Assembly (NCBI GenBank): GCA_029876055.1
Contig: CM056875.1
Coordinates: 2,852,001 to 2,916,000, forward strand
Direction of reading: 5' to 3'
Source: Madurella fahalii
Lineage: Eukaryota; Ascomycota; Sordariomycetes; Sordariales
DNA: 64,000 nucleotides
Positions within the stretch are counted from its first letter, which is position 1, and every line of letters begins with the position of its first letter. The position numbers and the translations under genes were made by a program. Shown in pieces: positions 21,554 to 33,155 of this stretch. The notes beneath the pieces are model-generated. The model worked only from the letters and a program-made list of their open reading frames with translations. It ran no database searches and had not been told where the DNA came from.

Positions 21554-23993
21554 TGCGAGTGACCAGGTAACATCCTGTGTTTTGGCAGCAATCAGCGACG
21601 TCCAGAACTGGTCCGTCAAGTCGTCATTGATCAGTTGAGGAACCAACTAGACTCACCGGCCGCTTTTTCGGAGGGGTAGGAGTGAGCAAAATGCTTCTAG
21701 GCGGAGGTCAATAAGCCGCAGCTGAGCCCAACCGTGACCTCAGCGGCCTCGATGATCAAATCAAGCCCTATACTCAATGCAAAAGTGTTCAAGACAGCCT
21801 GGAAGTCCTTGCGAAGCGGAGTCGTCAAGCGTTGGTGCTCGACTACGCCCAGGCTGGTGTTTAATTCCAGCCTTTGGTCTTGGTTGCCGCCCAATGCGCC
21901 ACGGCGCTTGGTTACATTGGGCAACAATGTCAGTCTTTCAATTAATATGTCACACGGTAGGCAGTCTTGACAATCATTGGTCAGAATACGGTCCACGCAG
22001 ACGCCTTGGGGTTACACAATATGCACCCCACTTGGCGGTCAAGAGCCTTGCCAGCCAAAAGCGGCATCTTCATCAATGAGCAGGCAAATCTGCTCTGCCA
22101 ACTTATATAGAAGGAGGTGTTTGACAAGGTAAGCATCAACGCAGCCCACTTCAGCTCAACTCAGCCCAATTCAGTACACCTAATAAGGGCCTAATTTAAC
22201 GAAATTCCAGGGCCGGATTGAATTGCCGAACTGAGATAAGTTGAGGCCAAGAACCTCTGCAGAGCCTGATATCACCAATCTCTTTTGGTGCCTGGGTACC
22301 CTTCCCTGGACCCCATGGACCTTGCCGAGCAAGGCCCTCGACACTGGATAAACTAGTTCGCTATTCCGCCTCATAGTTATGATTGCGCTAGGTGAGGTGT
22401 CGCTGCACAAAAGAGTACGCGGTGTCGCCAGCCGGCCTGTCACATGGACGCATCCTGGAAGGCCCCGATTCAGAGGTCAGCCGTCCTGCTGTCAGCTGAA
22501 AGGGAGCCCAATCAAGAATTGGATATCACCAAAGGAGCCAGCGAGCCAGGCGAGGCTATCTGAGATCTGAGACACGCTATCTCGCCTCCCATCCTGGCAG
22601 TCCGGCGTCCCCACCCTCTGAGTTAAGCTGGAGCGGCAAAGATCAACCTTTGCACGCCTAAAATAAACCCAAAGCGTCGGGAGGGGGTTATATCTGAACA
22701 TCCTTTGTGAACGAGTGAACTGGATCAATCGTTCCGGATTTAGGATGAATGGTGCGTAATCGAGATACTGTATGTCACTGCTGGTTCAGGGCTGGTAGCA
22801 GGAGAGCCACACGAGGATCACAGAATCCATCCCAAGCGTAGGTACACATAGTTTTTCGACGAGGCCGGCGATCGCTTCTCGCATCGCGTACTGCATTTCC
22901 ACTTGTATATCCGCCGAGAACACCCCATATTCTGACATGTGTTGATTAACATCAGTTGAGCTGAGTGCTGTGAAGAGGCGGTTGCCTGTGTAACTGTCCC
23001 TTGATTGGTGAACTGGGTTTTTAGACGGAGTGCGAGCCAGCTTAGAGTTCTATCCTTCTCCAGGGCATGGCCAAGGGGCCTTGTAGAAGAGACTCCCTGT
23101 ACTTGAACTACCCCCCGCAACCGCCATAATAGAAGTAGTCACGTTGAGGCCGCGGATACTCTACATAATCTGTACTATCCTCTTCCTGTTGTTGATGATT
23201 CTCGCGTCTACTAGTAGCTGTTCAACGGTCCGGATCCCTCGCAGGCCGGAGCATACCTTTTGACTAATATAAACACAAACTTCCAGGGGTTGTGCAGGGC
23301 AGCCTTATGTGAAATACCCAGGCGTGGCATACGATCTCACAGTCGGCACTAGATTGCTGTGGTGTAGTACTCTAATCCTATGTGCAGATCTAAATCTATA
23401 CGCGTATTGCCAGGCATGTACTAACAGCTAGCTCTAGCCTATTACCTAGATTGTGTGTGGGTCCGTCTTCGTTGAGTACTGTGAAGCTGAGTTCTTCAAA
23501 TGGTTGTGCAAAGTCCTCGTCACGGCCTCTGTTGGAAGCGGACGTCTCTGTCAGTCCCAATGTACGGCATTGAAGTCTACACAAATCAACGCGTCTTACC
23601 ACCGCCGGAACACTCATCGTGGGATTCCGCGATATAGTCCGTTCTTGTCTCCTTCTTAGGTATGACGGCACCGGACAGATAGGGGGCGAAACAAGCCGGG
23701 AATCCATGCCTTAAAGCATGACCGGACCGAGAAGGAAGTGAGGCCTCAAGACAACCGAACGCAGTATCGAAATAAGGGTTTATGAACCCAGAAATTCCCA
23801 GGTTCGCGCACCATAACTGGACGAGAAATCTAGCTTCTTATGTCGAGTTGTGGTTGAAGCTCTCGGACAGGAACCAAGCTGATAAAGTGGAGGGGCTCGC
23901 CTTGTTGCTCATCGAACGGAGCAGATCATTGTTGAACAAGGGATTCGCGTTCTCTCCTGATCCTACAGGATTTTCAGAGCCGTGTACTAGTAA
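21554..23993. other. Long gene-poor stretch
   Basis: About 2.4 kb upstream of the PNP-NACHT-ankyrin gene. The first few hundred bases should contain its promoter. A minus-strand ORF (21697-21996, 99 codons) and several others have no motif. The frame on the minus strand from about 23840 to 23600 is open for some 75 codons without an ATG and is not recognisable. Confidence 0.45.
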
Positions 23994-24362
23994 CTAGTTC
24001 TTCAGGTTGCCAGTCTCTCCATTCAATGTCTCAAGACCCTTTTCCAGCAACTTGATCAATTCACCCAGCTTTGGCTCGAGAACCTTACCAACCTGAACCC
24101 CAACTTTGAGCAACAGGAACGTAGGCATCGCCGATCTTGCCAAAGACATCTTTGTATTTCTCATCGTGTGACATCCTTCATGAACAATGGCTGTTAGCCC
24201 CTAAGCGTAATGGCATAAGTCCCCTTACTCGGAAACCGTAGGCGAGATGATCTTGCATGGACCACACCACGTGGCGAAAAAGTCGAGCAACACGACCTTG
24301 TTGTTCTTTACTATTTCTCTGAAAGCGGCGTCGCTAGAGGCTTAGGTAATAACTTTTTGCAT
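23994..24362 (-). pseudogene. Thioredoxin relic with stop and internal deletion
   Basis: On the minus strand the classical thioredoxin segment is unmistakable: 'KVVLLDFFATWCGPCKIISPTV', with the redox motif WCGPC intact. The frame starts at a Met at 24362 but hits TAA at 24344-24342 (probably a former CAA), five residues before 'DAAFREIVKN'. After 'SPTVSE' a 53-bp intron (donor GTAAGG, branch-like GCTAAC, acceptor AAG) leads to 'MSHDEKYKDVFGKIG'. The frame then breaks, and 'AMPTFLLLKVG', the cis-proline block, resumes in another frame only three codons later. In intact thioredoxins about 15-20 residues lie between these blocks, so a small out-of-frame deletion has removed them. The stop is at 23994-23996. 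Not functional as it stands. Confidence 0.78.
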
Positions 24363-25256
24363 CAGTATTGTGAGCAAAAATATCGAAGTATCCCCCATGA
24401 TTATGGAACCCCGGTGAAGCCGTAATTCTCACGTTGAGATTGGATGGACGGCCATCTTTGCCGACAGTAACGTGCGTCTTAGTAACTCGCGAAGATGGAG
24501 TATAATTGGATAGGCTCAGTGCGTGCGACGAGATGGGGAGGAAAGTCAAGGCGTCCCTCGCGGGAATGAGAAGACAGAAAAATCGCAAACCCGATAATTG
24601 TAGAGAGTGTATCCATTTGGGGACCTTGGAGCCAATATAGACGCGCATGGAGATACGTGTTACGTGAGAAGGGGGCAATTTCGCCCGATGCAGGAATGTA
24701 CCAACAAAACATTGCTGTCTATTTAGGCACGGGTGGCTATTACGCTGTGCCGCCAGTACGCTCAGACTTTGCTTCCGTCCGGGATGCCCTATTGCTGAGA
24801 GTGCTTGAACCAACGGCCCATCACAACAGTGCGCCAACGTTCTAAGTCGTAGCTCAGCAGCGATCTTACCTTTCCTGTCTTGAGCTGCGGCTCATAGCAA
24901 TCCGGTTGTATCAGTGAAGCGCAAACTGACGAAGAGTGGTTGGCATGCAGAGACAGACCTGATAGTTTAGTGGGTCGTACGACATAGCCCCGGGTTATTT
25001 TCCGACTTCTCGTTCTGCAGTCAACAGCGTGCGGTTGCCTCTCGTAACCTCGTTAGGGGTCGTGGCGTTTCTAATTATTCCTAGATTTTGGGCAGTTACT
25101 CTCTCCCTAGGTACTTATTGAGGCCCATACTTCGAGACTTGTATTCCACACGATAATATGATGTTGCATAGCCTTCCCCAACGGTAACGGGTGCCTTAGG
25201 CGGTACTTCATAGGGAACTTGCTCGCAAAGTCTGATAACGTTACCTCCTTTCTCTC
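24363..25256. other. Intergenic region
   Basis: About 0.9 kb. A 167-codon minus-strand ORF (24334-24837) overlaps the 5' end of the thioredoxin relic but has no recognisable domain. Nothing else seen. Confidence 0.45.
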
Positions 25257-25643
25257 TCAACCAGTCCATAACGGCACTAAGGTCTCTGCAAGCCTTTGAA
25301 CGCTGAAGCCCGGGAAAGCCCTCGTCTTCGGCTCCGAGTACCTCTCATCGTGGACCCAGTTGCGGGTAATGATACCAACATCGGGGTTGTACATTAGCGT
25401 TTGGAGCAGCATGTGGATACAGTGGGTGCGGTGCGCTCTGTGCAGCTCCGGTGGTCGCGTACGGTAGTAGTAATCATAATGCGTATCCTTCCGAAGCTCG
25501 TTGAGGCAGTGGATCTGATGGAACACTTCGACTTGAACGGTGTAGACGTCACTCCTCCCTCTCCACCTGTGCCCTGTGGCGCCCACTCCTGCGCAGCGTC
25601 TTCGTTCTTCTACATTCGCCACTCTGGCGCGCGCAGTTGACAA
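25257..25643 (-). CDS. UstYa-like (DUF3328) protein, C-terminal domain only
   Basis: The 128-residue ORF carries both HxxHC motifs that define the UstYa family: 'FHQIHCLNELRK' and 'HRTHCIHMLLQTLMYNPDVG'. The latter is followed by 'ITRNWV', matching the usual 'PITWRW'-like end of the domain. UstYa-type proteins are copper-dependent oxidases that cyclise or chlorinate peptides or polyketides in fungal secondary metabolism. Most have an N-terminal transmembrane anchor of about 30 residues and total 220-280 residues. Here the N-terminal 36 residues are Arg-rich, with no membrane segment, and no upstream exon with one was found. The gene is therefore a truncated copy or its true start is in an unseen exon. 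No ribosomal-peptide precursor or other pathway gene lies close by. Confidence 0.6.
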   Translation of the reverse strand: MSTARARVANVEERRRCAGVGATGHRWRGRSDVYTVQVEVFHQIHCLNELRKDTHYDYYYRTRPPELHRAHRTHCIHMLLQTLMYNPDVGIITRNWVHDERYSEPKTRAFPGFSVQRLAETLVPLWTG

Positions 25644-26061
25644 CCCACTTATCTTCCCTATGCCTGAGTCTCAGATCTACCCGCCTGTGAATCTCTCCTC
25701 GATGCACAAATGCAACTCCTCCTAAGCGCCGACCCTAACCCCTATCTCTCAAATAAAGCCCCAACCTATCAATCTAATGAAACCCTTTCCCCGCTGTCAG
25801 GATCCAAGATCTAGGTGGTGATAAAGCCAGAATCATAACTTAGAGGCATCGTATTCAGCTATGATTATATGTAGTGAGAGGAGACTTAGGCTTCCGACCC
25901 CTGAAATATACCCCCTTTCCCTGTGTGACTAGGTAGACCAGATGATTAAATCCCTAGCGAACAATCAAACCCCTCTTCGCCCTTCCTTTTCCAAGATCAA
26001 GAACAACGTCAACCTGCCGCCCATCCCCAAAGAAGTCGTAGCCTCCCTGGTCTCTGAAGAA
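25644..26061. other. Short intergenic region
   Basis: About 0.4 kb between two minus-strand ORFs. Near its right end (26035-26061) a decayed continuation of the cysteine repeat array lies beyond the stop codon of the next gene. Confidence 0.5.
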
Positions 26062-26205
26062 TCATCCCCCATTATCGCCGAAACAACATCCGCCGTTATC
26101 ACTAAAACAACAACCTCCATTGTCGCTGAAGAAGCATCCGCCATTATCACTGAAACAGCATCCGCCATTGTCGCTGAAACAGCACCCGCCGCGGGCTGAG
26201 CAGCA
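26035..26205 (-). repeat. 24-bp tandem repeats coding CCFSDNGG
   Basis: Five clear 24-bp units plus degenerate ones at both sides. After the TGA at 26062-26064 the same frame reads 'FFRDQGGYDFFGDG', which looks like two decayed units, so the stop has probably shortened a longer array. Confidence 0.75.
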
Positions 26206-26574
26206 GCAGCCTGGTGCGTCTTCTAGCGCAGCGTAGTTGGACGAGGATGATTCGTATCCCGGCCGCGTGGATGCTAGCTGCATTGGGTTAGGCGGGAGGT
26301 ACTGCTGCTGCAAGGGGGCGGAGGAGGTTGTCGACGAGGTCGAGCTGCGCGGCGGGCTGTTGTCAGCGTGAGTGTGAGTCGAAGGGACTTGCCCGAGTGA
26401 GATGGCGGCTTCATAAGATGGAGGTGGTTGGTCGGGGATCTGAGGGGTTGAGGGTGGCGGTTTGTTGGATGCCATGTTGGGTGGCGGTGGGTTTTTTTGG
26501 TTCAGGGTTTGGTTGTTATTGTTGGTGGTCGAGAGTGTAACGGGGATGAACATCGACGATCTACGCCTTGACAT
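26062..26574 (-). CDS. PPxY-motif protein with C-terminal cysteine octapeptide repeats
   Basis: A 170-residue ORF. The first 60 residues are polar and Pro/Asn-rich and include 'QPPPSYEAAI', a PPxY motif of the kind bound by WW domains of Rsp5/Nedd4 ligases and common in arrestin-like and small membrane-adaptor proteins. A Ser/Thr/Gln-rich linker follows. The last ~50 residues are 'CCCSARGG' and then five copies of an octapeptide of the form CCFSDNGG, one with CF and the last with G for S. No signal peptide or transmembrane helix is seen, but paired cysteines could be palmitoylated or bind metal (inference). The array seems to run on past the stop in the same frame. I do not recognise the family. 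A second in-frame Met is at 'MASNKPPP'. Confidence 0.6.
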   Translation of the reverse strand: MSRRRSSMFIPVTLSTTNNNNQTLNQKNPPPPNMASNKPPPSTPQIPDQPPPSYEAAISLGQVPSTHTHADNSPPRSSTSSTTSSAPLQQQYLPPNPMQLASTRPGYESSSSNYAALEDAPGCCCSARGGCCFSDNGGCCFSDNGGCFFSDNGGCCFSDNGGCCFGDNGG

Positions 26575-27205
26575 TGGTCTTGTCTTCGGGGGAGGATGAT
26601 GTTGTAATAAATCAACGGTTTCCAGATACTGGGATGGTGCTAGGGCTGAGTGGTGTGATGGCTTGGCGGCCTCCCTTGTGACGCGTCATCCGGACTCGCC
26701 CTGCCAATCCGCATACCAATCATACCACAAGTTGATAACAAAGTGCGCCATCCTTCATGGCGTCCCAGTTCGGATCATCCACTAGTGTAAATTTGGACCT
26801 CGCTTTTTTTATGACGTATTTGACATTCTGGTATGTTACCTAGCAGGAGAAGGGATATCTGTCGTTAATTATTCAGATCTTAGAGCCCAGCGCTGGCAAT
26901 CCCGAATTGCTAGTAGTGCAATCATGACGACCAGCCAGGTACTACCATCACCTACCTTACTGAGGCCATTATAGCCCTTATCTGGGCGTCAATATCTTAC
27001 TAGTAGTAGGCAAAAGGAGTAGGTAGTGATATAATTGCCTAACCACTGGATACTAGTACGAAAATGCAGCTAGACGGTAATATAGGTACTTGAGAGAATC
27101 GAAGATAATTTACCCCTTGGCTCGAACAAACCCCTGGCCGTTGCCGAGGGTTAAGTTGCCTCCGGAGTCCTGAGACACTACCGACTCCAATCGTTGCGAG
27201 TTACC
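26575..27205. other. Intergenic region
   Basis: About 0.63 kb, AT-rich on the right; probable promoter of the PPxY gene on the left. Nothing else seen. Confidence 0.5.
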
Positions 27206-28120
27206 CTAAGCAATCGGGGTAACCTGGATCTTATCCAGATCCGCATGCACCACTTGCCAGCCATCCCTGCTCGCCCCGCCATCGGTGAAGTACGCCGAAG
27301 CCGAGGAATTCCCCCGCAGCAGCCACTGCACCCAGTGGGCGCCGATGGTGCCAAACTTGCCCCCGTTGGTCTCGGTGTACGTCCCGCCGTGGCCGACGTT
27401 CAAGTTCCCCTTCCACTTGGGCACGCCCGCCGGCATGGCGGCATAGTCGCGCTCGCCGTTCTGGTACGCGATGTCGCCTGACCCGCCGAGGAAGAAGAAG
27501 ACTGGCTTCCGGAAGTTCTGCGCTGCCGAATAGTTGGTCAGCAGGCCCGAGTTCCAGATGCCGACGCCTTGCACGCGCGTGTCCCAGATCTGCGCGTACG
27601 CCTCGATGCCGCCGCAGCTCCAGCCCGCCGCGAGGATGCGCGACGCGTCGACGTTGGCGAAGTTGCCGGAGCCGGCGTTCTGGGTGATGAAGTCGATGGA
27701 CTGCGTCATTTGCGCGGCCGTCGTGCTGCCGCTGCCGCCCGGCGTGCCGCTCGCGATGACGAGGACGCCGTACGATGCGATCTGCGTCAGGAAGGGCGCC
27801 TGCCCTGTGGCATCCGCCGAGCAGCCGCCGTTGCCCCAGAGCATGACGGGCAGCTTGGCGTCCGACGGGATGGTCCTAGGTGCATAGAAGGTGTGGCCGC
27901 CAAAGTTGTTAAGCGTGTAGTAAGCCTGTGACGGGGAGGCGGAGAGTCAGCTGGACCCGCCCCTGCGGGTTGTTTGAAGATATTGTACTGCTTCCGAGTA
28001 ACATACTGCTGGTGCAAACGGGCCAGTTCCGGAGCCTGAACCCTGGCGCTCTTCGATGGCGACGGGGCTGGCAGCTGATAGGGCCACAAAGGCAAGAGCG
28101 GTCAACGAGATTGTCTTCAT
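27206..28120 (-). CDS. Secreted alpha/beta hydrolase (esterase/cutinase-like fold)
   Basis: Two exons, 28120-28007 and 27925-27206 (81-bp intron, GTATGT..CAG), give 277 residues. The first 20 residues, 'MKTISLTALAFVALSAASP', are a clear signal peptide, so the protein is secreted. The hydrolase core is seen in 'LPVMLWGNGGC' (oxyanion-hole region), the nucleophile elbow 'AAGWSCGGI' with Ser at about 141, and a late 'VGHGG' that could hold the catalytic His. Size and layout fit small fungal secreted hydrolases related to PET-hydrolase/chlorophyllase-like folds. The substrate cannot be told. GC content and codon use are higher than in the surrounding DNA, consistent with a maintained gene. Confidence 0.88.
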
Positions 28121-31100
28121 CTTGGTTTTGGAGCGTGTCAGAGCTGTAGACTTGAGCGTGCGTATGCCTTTCGGAAATGCTCAGGAGATCAGTCGAATAC
28201 AAGTGCCCTCATACAAGTATCCTGATACAACTGAAGTACCTTCATACACGTACCCTCATACAAGTACCGACTGTGAAAGCCGAACTCTTGGCGGTGTGCA
28301 GGGGTACGTCTAGTCGAGCTGTTTGTACATTACTTTTAGTTCTTATTTGGGCGGCTATGATGAGCCCGGATCTGCGGGTGTCCAGCCCGTTCCCCCCAGC
28401 ACTCTAATCCCGGTAGTCCCGCACCCAGTCCTCCGGTAAAAGCTTATGACCCCGTCCGGGTAATATATTAAGCAATATAGGCGCAGAGAGATCCAAGGAT
28501 GAACATGGTTCCATTTCCCCATGACATACGTAATCACCAAAGGAGCTATCCCTCCTCAGTCATTGTTTTCGATCGCCCCGCCTGCAACAAGGTTAGATCC
28601 AACTAGTATTCTCGTTGTAATGTACGGCTGTATTTGCTTACTGTGTCGACGGCAACGGTCATGGTGAGTGGTAATATATAGTAGCGGCTCCAGTTTGAAT
28701 AGGCGAATTAGAAGGCGGTAGGATAGAGAAGTATCTGTAGTAAAATTTTGCGCGGAATAACAAACCGAACGCTCAGGTAAAACACCTCTCCGGTCCAGTA
28801 CTAAGCAGCAATACCAGTAGTAGTATCACATGGTCCAACCGTTCAAGGTCTACAGCGAGAACTCCGGTCTTACGGAACTTTGATAACACCACTTTATTTC
28901 TCCACCAATCAGGAATCTACGGGCCCATTTCCCTCCATCTTCGTTCTTCTAGACTCTACGACCCGCTATTTCACATACCTTGAGGAGGACTGCCGAGAGC
29001 CTAGTAGATGTGTCGAGGACAGCACTGCCCCTGAAGCCTTCGCACAGGATACCAGTCGGAGAACGTGCATGCCTTGCCATTCTTGTAGCCGTCACATTGT
29101 ACAATTCGCTGTGGCGAGTCCGGATGCGGGCAGAAGCAGCTCCAGAGGATTTGCTGCCAGGAACACATGGCTGATTGAGCTGCTGAGATGCGCCAATGAC
29201 TACGGGTTTACAAGGTACAGAATAGGGCTTTGAGGTTGATTGTATGTGGGGGTTCGCTGCAACATACCTGGTTACAATATACTTGTATTACGGAAGATGT
29301 CGGATCTAAATCTGACGGCGGGAGTTGAAGGTTCTAGGCGTGGAGCTATCAAGTAGGTATCGTGTGTTTCCGGGTCTAGTGTCTGGCATACGCAGGTTCG
29401 TTTAGCTCAGGTGGTACTTAGTTATAGGAGTATGGATAGTCTCCTGGCGAGGGAAAAGCTGGCCGTTTATATGCTTCCGCTGGAGATATCATCTTAGCTC
29501 TCACATACTTCTACAGTGTCCATATTTCCCACCCTTGAGTCCATCCAACCGGATGGAATACCAGCATCAGCGCGTGAAGCGGAAGCATGAGGGTGTCGGA
29601 TTACTAGTATTGGACTCGAATGAAATAGAGGAGACTCGCGACACTGGAGATGTTAGGATTCTGGGTAATGTTTCGCCTTATCATAGAATACATAGCTTTA
29701 TCCCTCTGGACTGAGTAGCTACGCGCACGTTGCCACATGCATCGCCCGCACGGATTCAAGAGAGCGGGCATATCTGTACAATAATTAGACGCCCAGCGAT
29801 TGGGATCAGACCCGACCTCCGCCTCATCACTGACGCTGATACCTGCCCACAACAGGAATACAGCTGCAGTTACTGCCAGATTCCCATAGCTCTCGGAGAG
29901 GCACACGTGTTGCCATGATAATTAGTAAAAGGAAGCGATGAGATAAAGATGCAATATCATCGTTGTAAATTTCCTTTCTATTTCCTAGTATGGGGTCGAT
30001 CCGCAATCCATCCCAAGCACCCGCTCACTTGTCCCGTTATTACTTTCGAACCTAAGCAAGGCCGCCATCACCTATGTGTCTCTTACCCCTCTAATCTTCG
30101 GCCCCCATATCATCGTTGGCCATTTATTAGTACCAGTCCCGTGAATGCCACTCAGTCTAGGGGCTGTCATGGAAGGGGCAGCAGAAGGACAAAATCCTCC
30201 TTCTTGATTTGTAGCGGGTCTACGTGCACGGCCTACGGTAGCGCCAACCGTCACAACACTGAAATCGCCATGGCGAGCTCTCATGGCAGCAGCCACAGAG
30301 GTAGCTAACAAGTTCCCAGGTGCACATGGCTGATGATATTCATAATACTCGACGTAGAAGCTTTAGTTCCCAAGTACCCTGAAGCTTATGTTGAATCTGA
30401 TTGGGTTGATGATCAGGGTCTAGAGTCCAATCCTGTATTGGAGGTCTACGTACCCCAGTAAGTTTTATCGACTACCGAGAATTTGCGCTTGACCATACGA
30501 GACAGTGGATACTGGATTCAAATTTCGTTAAGTTCTTTGACGTTAGGTTTGTCAATGTGAGTTACTTGGGTGTGAGCAACGAAGGGAAGGGGTTGTACTT
30601 TGCCGGCTTTTATACTTGTGGTTTTGGAATGATGAGTCATTTAGGTACCTTAACCTTACTTGCTGCTCAATGTTTGCAGTGCGTTGGAAATTATCCGATC
30701 TGAGTTATTGGGGGAAAAAAAAAGGATGTCCCAGAACCAATCCCCCCCTGCTTTTCTGCTCTCTACCGCTAGATGTATCCCTGCGTATGATGCCAATGAA
30801 AAACACAAGACTACCCAGCCGTACGGCCCTCCAGCCACTGTCCAACGAACTTCTGCCCTTCTTCTCGCACATAAAATTCTCGCCGCACCATAAAACGCAT
30901 CGAGCACTTTGGCCGTCTCGAATATGAAACAGGCATCTTGTGCACAGGAGTGCAATTCCTGGTGCCGTATTGAACGATGTACACCCGTGCCGTGACGCTG
31001 CACATCGGCCGTATGTATATAAAACGGGGAGAACCGCATTGATATCAAGATCTTTGCCATGTACACATGGCTAACTTTTATCATAAGCCGAAGGCGATTG

Positions 31101-31751
31101 TTGGTCACCATTGTCTAGCGTAAGCAGAGAGTGCGTATTTCCAGGGAGGTTTCAGTTGCTATAGATAGGACCTAGTGTACTTGTAATGAACACTCAATCC
31201 AGGACTTGACCTTGGGTTTACAGATATATTCGGCCGATGCCTCCCGTGCTAATGAAGCTAAGGCCGTTGATAAGTGGGTGGAGCGGCCAGGGTCACTGGG
31301 CCGTAGCTCGTGATGTATCCCAGCGTCAACTTCCTGGTGTCAATCCTTATAAAGAAGATACAAGAAATGCATAGGAATTAACTCTAATATCAAGAATTGC
31401 GGTTCCTTCTATGTACCCAGGAATCCACCGGACACGCCACAGGCACCTAACGTAGTCGATACCACTCCAGCCCTCCAAAGCAATCGCAGCACCCGAGCAC
31501 ATGACATGTAAATCACGCATCATATCCGAAAGTACTAATAATTCGTAAGAGGGCATCACTGCAGTGCTTCCCGTCTCTCAGAAGTCGAAGGCCGACGTGG
31601 CAACTCCAAAACCTAAGCTATCACTATCGGTCTGCGCAAGCAACCGGAACCAGCCCAGCTTCCTTTGTCTATCCTTCTCCATCCATTTCTCTCTCGCATT
31701 ACCGTAACAACACCTATCAACCAACCGTCCACCCCGCGGTTACCGCTGATC
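28121..31751. other. Long gene-poor stretch
   Basis: About 3.6 kb, mostly AT-rich. The first part holds the promoter of the secreted hydrolase, including a 'CATACAAGTA'-like motif repeated several times near 28200-28270. The ORFs present (up to 151 codons, minus strand, 30656-31111) show no motif or intron logic. Confidence 0.45.
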
Positions 31752-31949
31752 TCATTTTTTCACGTCCACGGCGTAACGCTGTTTGTGGGTGTGGCGTGAG
31801 CACGGCACACCCGGGTACTGAATGTCGTTCTTGTCGAATCTGATGCCCGAGAGCGGACATGCCCCGGACTGCTTGTATTGTTCGCACTCTATCGATCGAT
31901 ACTCCGCAACGCACCCACAGCTGTACTCGATATAGCCAAATAGACACAT
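31752..31949 (-). CDS. Small cysteine-rich protein, possibly a real gene
   Basis: A 65-residue ORF begins 'MCLFGYIEYSCGC' and has seven cysteines, spaced CGC, C, C, C, with a basic C-terminus 'RHTHKQRYAVDVKK'. Small fungal proteins that start with MC and an aromatic/CGC motif are widespread and uncharacterised; this ORF fits that style. No signal peptide. It stands alone in a gene-poor region. It could be a chance ORF. Confidence 0.4.
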   Translation of the reverse strand: MCLFGYIEYSCGCVAEYRSIECEQYKQSGACPLSGIRFDKNDIQYPGVPCSRHTHKQRYAVDVKK

Positions 31950-33155
31950 TGCGGATGGAGGCGTTGTTTCTGCAATAACTAGGTAAGTATACTAGTTAGT
32001 TTAGGCAATGCTAATAGACACTGTAGCCTCCGACTTGTGACAGGGATAAGTAATACCAAAGATTTGGGGTAAGTGTCTCTGATAGAGTTGCGAAAGAGGA
32101 GTTGCTGGGAGTGTTGAGAATTTGCGTTGGGTACGGAGCAGGCTCTCTTGACTTCCGGTGAACGGGAGGATTGGGCTACTTTATACTCGAGCAAAAACCA
32201 CTTATGGCGGGCTTGCAGACCTCAGCACAGGTCAAGCAACTAGTAATTTGTAGTCTCAACTCTTATCCGCGGCCTTCCTGCGGGTCATCGGGTTTCACCG
32301 ACATGAGTCTCTGATTGCGCTCGGATGTTACCAAGCAATCTATTAACGTTGGAACGCCTTTATTAGTGTCTAACGTGGCCTTTACACCGAAGGTTACACA
32401 AGTATCAACCAGCTCAAAAGGTTCTTGTGTTCCATAGCTCGAGTGCTTGCCCACGCCGCACCAGAGCTTTCTACAACATTAGAGTTGCATTTTTTTCGTG
32501 TTACAAGATGGTTGGGGGTCGTGGCGGATGGCAGGAGCTAGGTTTTATTGACAACCAAGGAGTGCTATCGTGGCGTTTATAGATCTATCGAATGTAATAT
32601 TTACTACTACCTTGAGCCGGTAAATGCTAGGCCATTTTTTAGTCCCGTCCGCCACGAAGACTGTATTGTACCTAGCCGGGAAGGGGCGCCCACTGACATT
32701 AACGTCACCACGTTGTCCACTTAGACCTCCGAGCTCTGTGCTAACAATAGGGAAAATGATGACACCCAGTTAGGCTTAGTCAGGCACCATCATATGCCAT
32801 GGTGGTATCTAGCTAAGTTGTCATCATGTAATCGGTTGCCCGCGCACAGGACAAAGATCTAGCTAGTCAGTGTGGTGTCATTCATGTCAAAGAACCCCCA
32901 GACTTCCCCCTAATTATCAGATAGTTCATATCAACGGACCTCGATTCCTCTATTTATTATTACATAGGTATTACTTCCCGGTGTGCGAAACAGCCAACCC
33001 TGTGTTCCCAGGATGATGAGGAGACAACAGTGGATACTCAGGCGGTCAACCTCCAGCTCTGCCTACTAGCAATTAAATCCTGGTGACACAAAACCAACTC
33101 TCGTTTACTTCGGAGGCTTTGCGGAATTTGGTCAGTATGTTCAGATTTTCACATA
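31950..33155. other. Gene-free stretch
   Basis: About 1.2 kb, AT-rich, without supported features. The minus-strand text near 33100-33130 reads 'LTKFRKASEV', reminiscent of the last exon of the neighbouring family, but it is too short to call. Confidence 0.45.

Noticed and set aside
23600..23840. Minus-strand open frame of about 75 codons with possible intron
   Set aside because: No start codon and no recognisable family.
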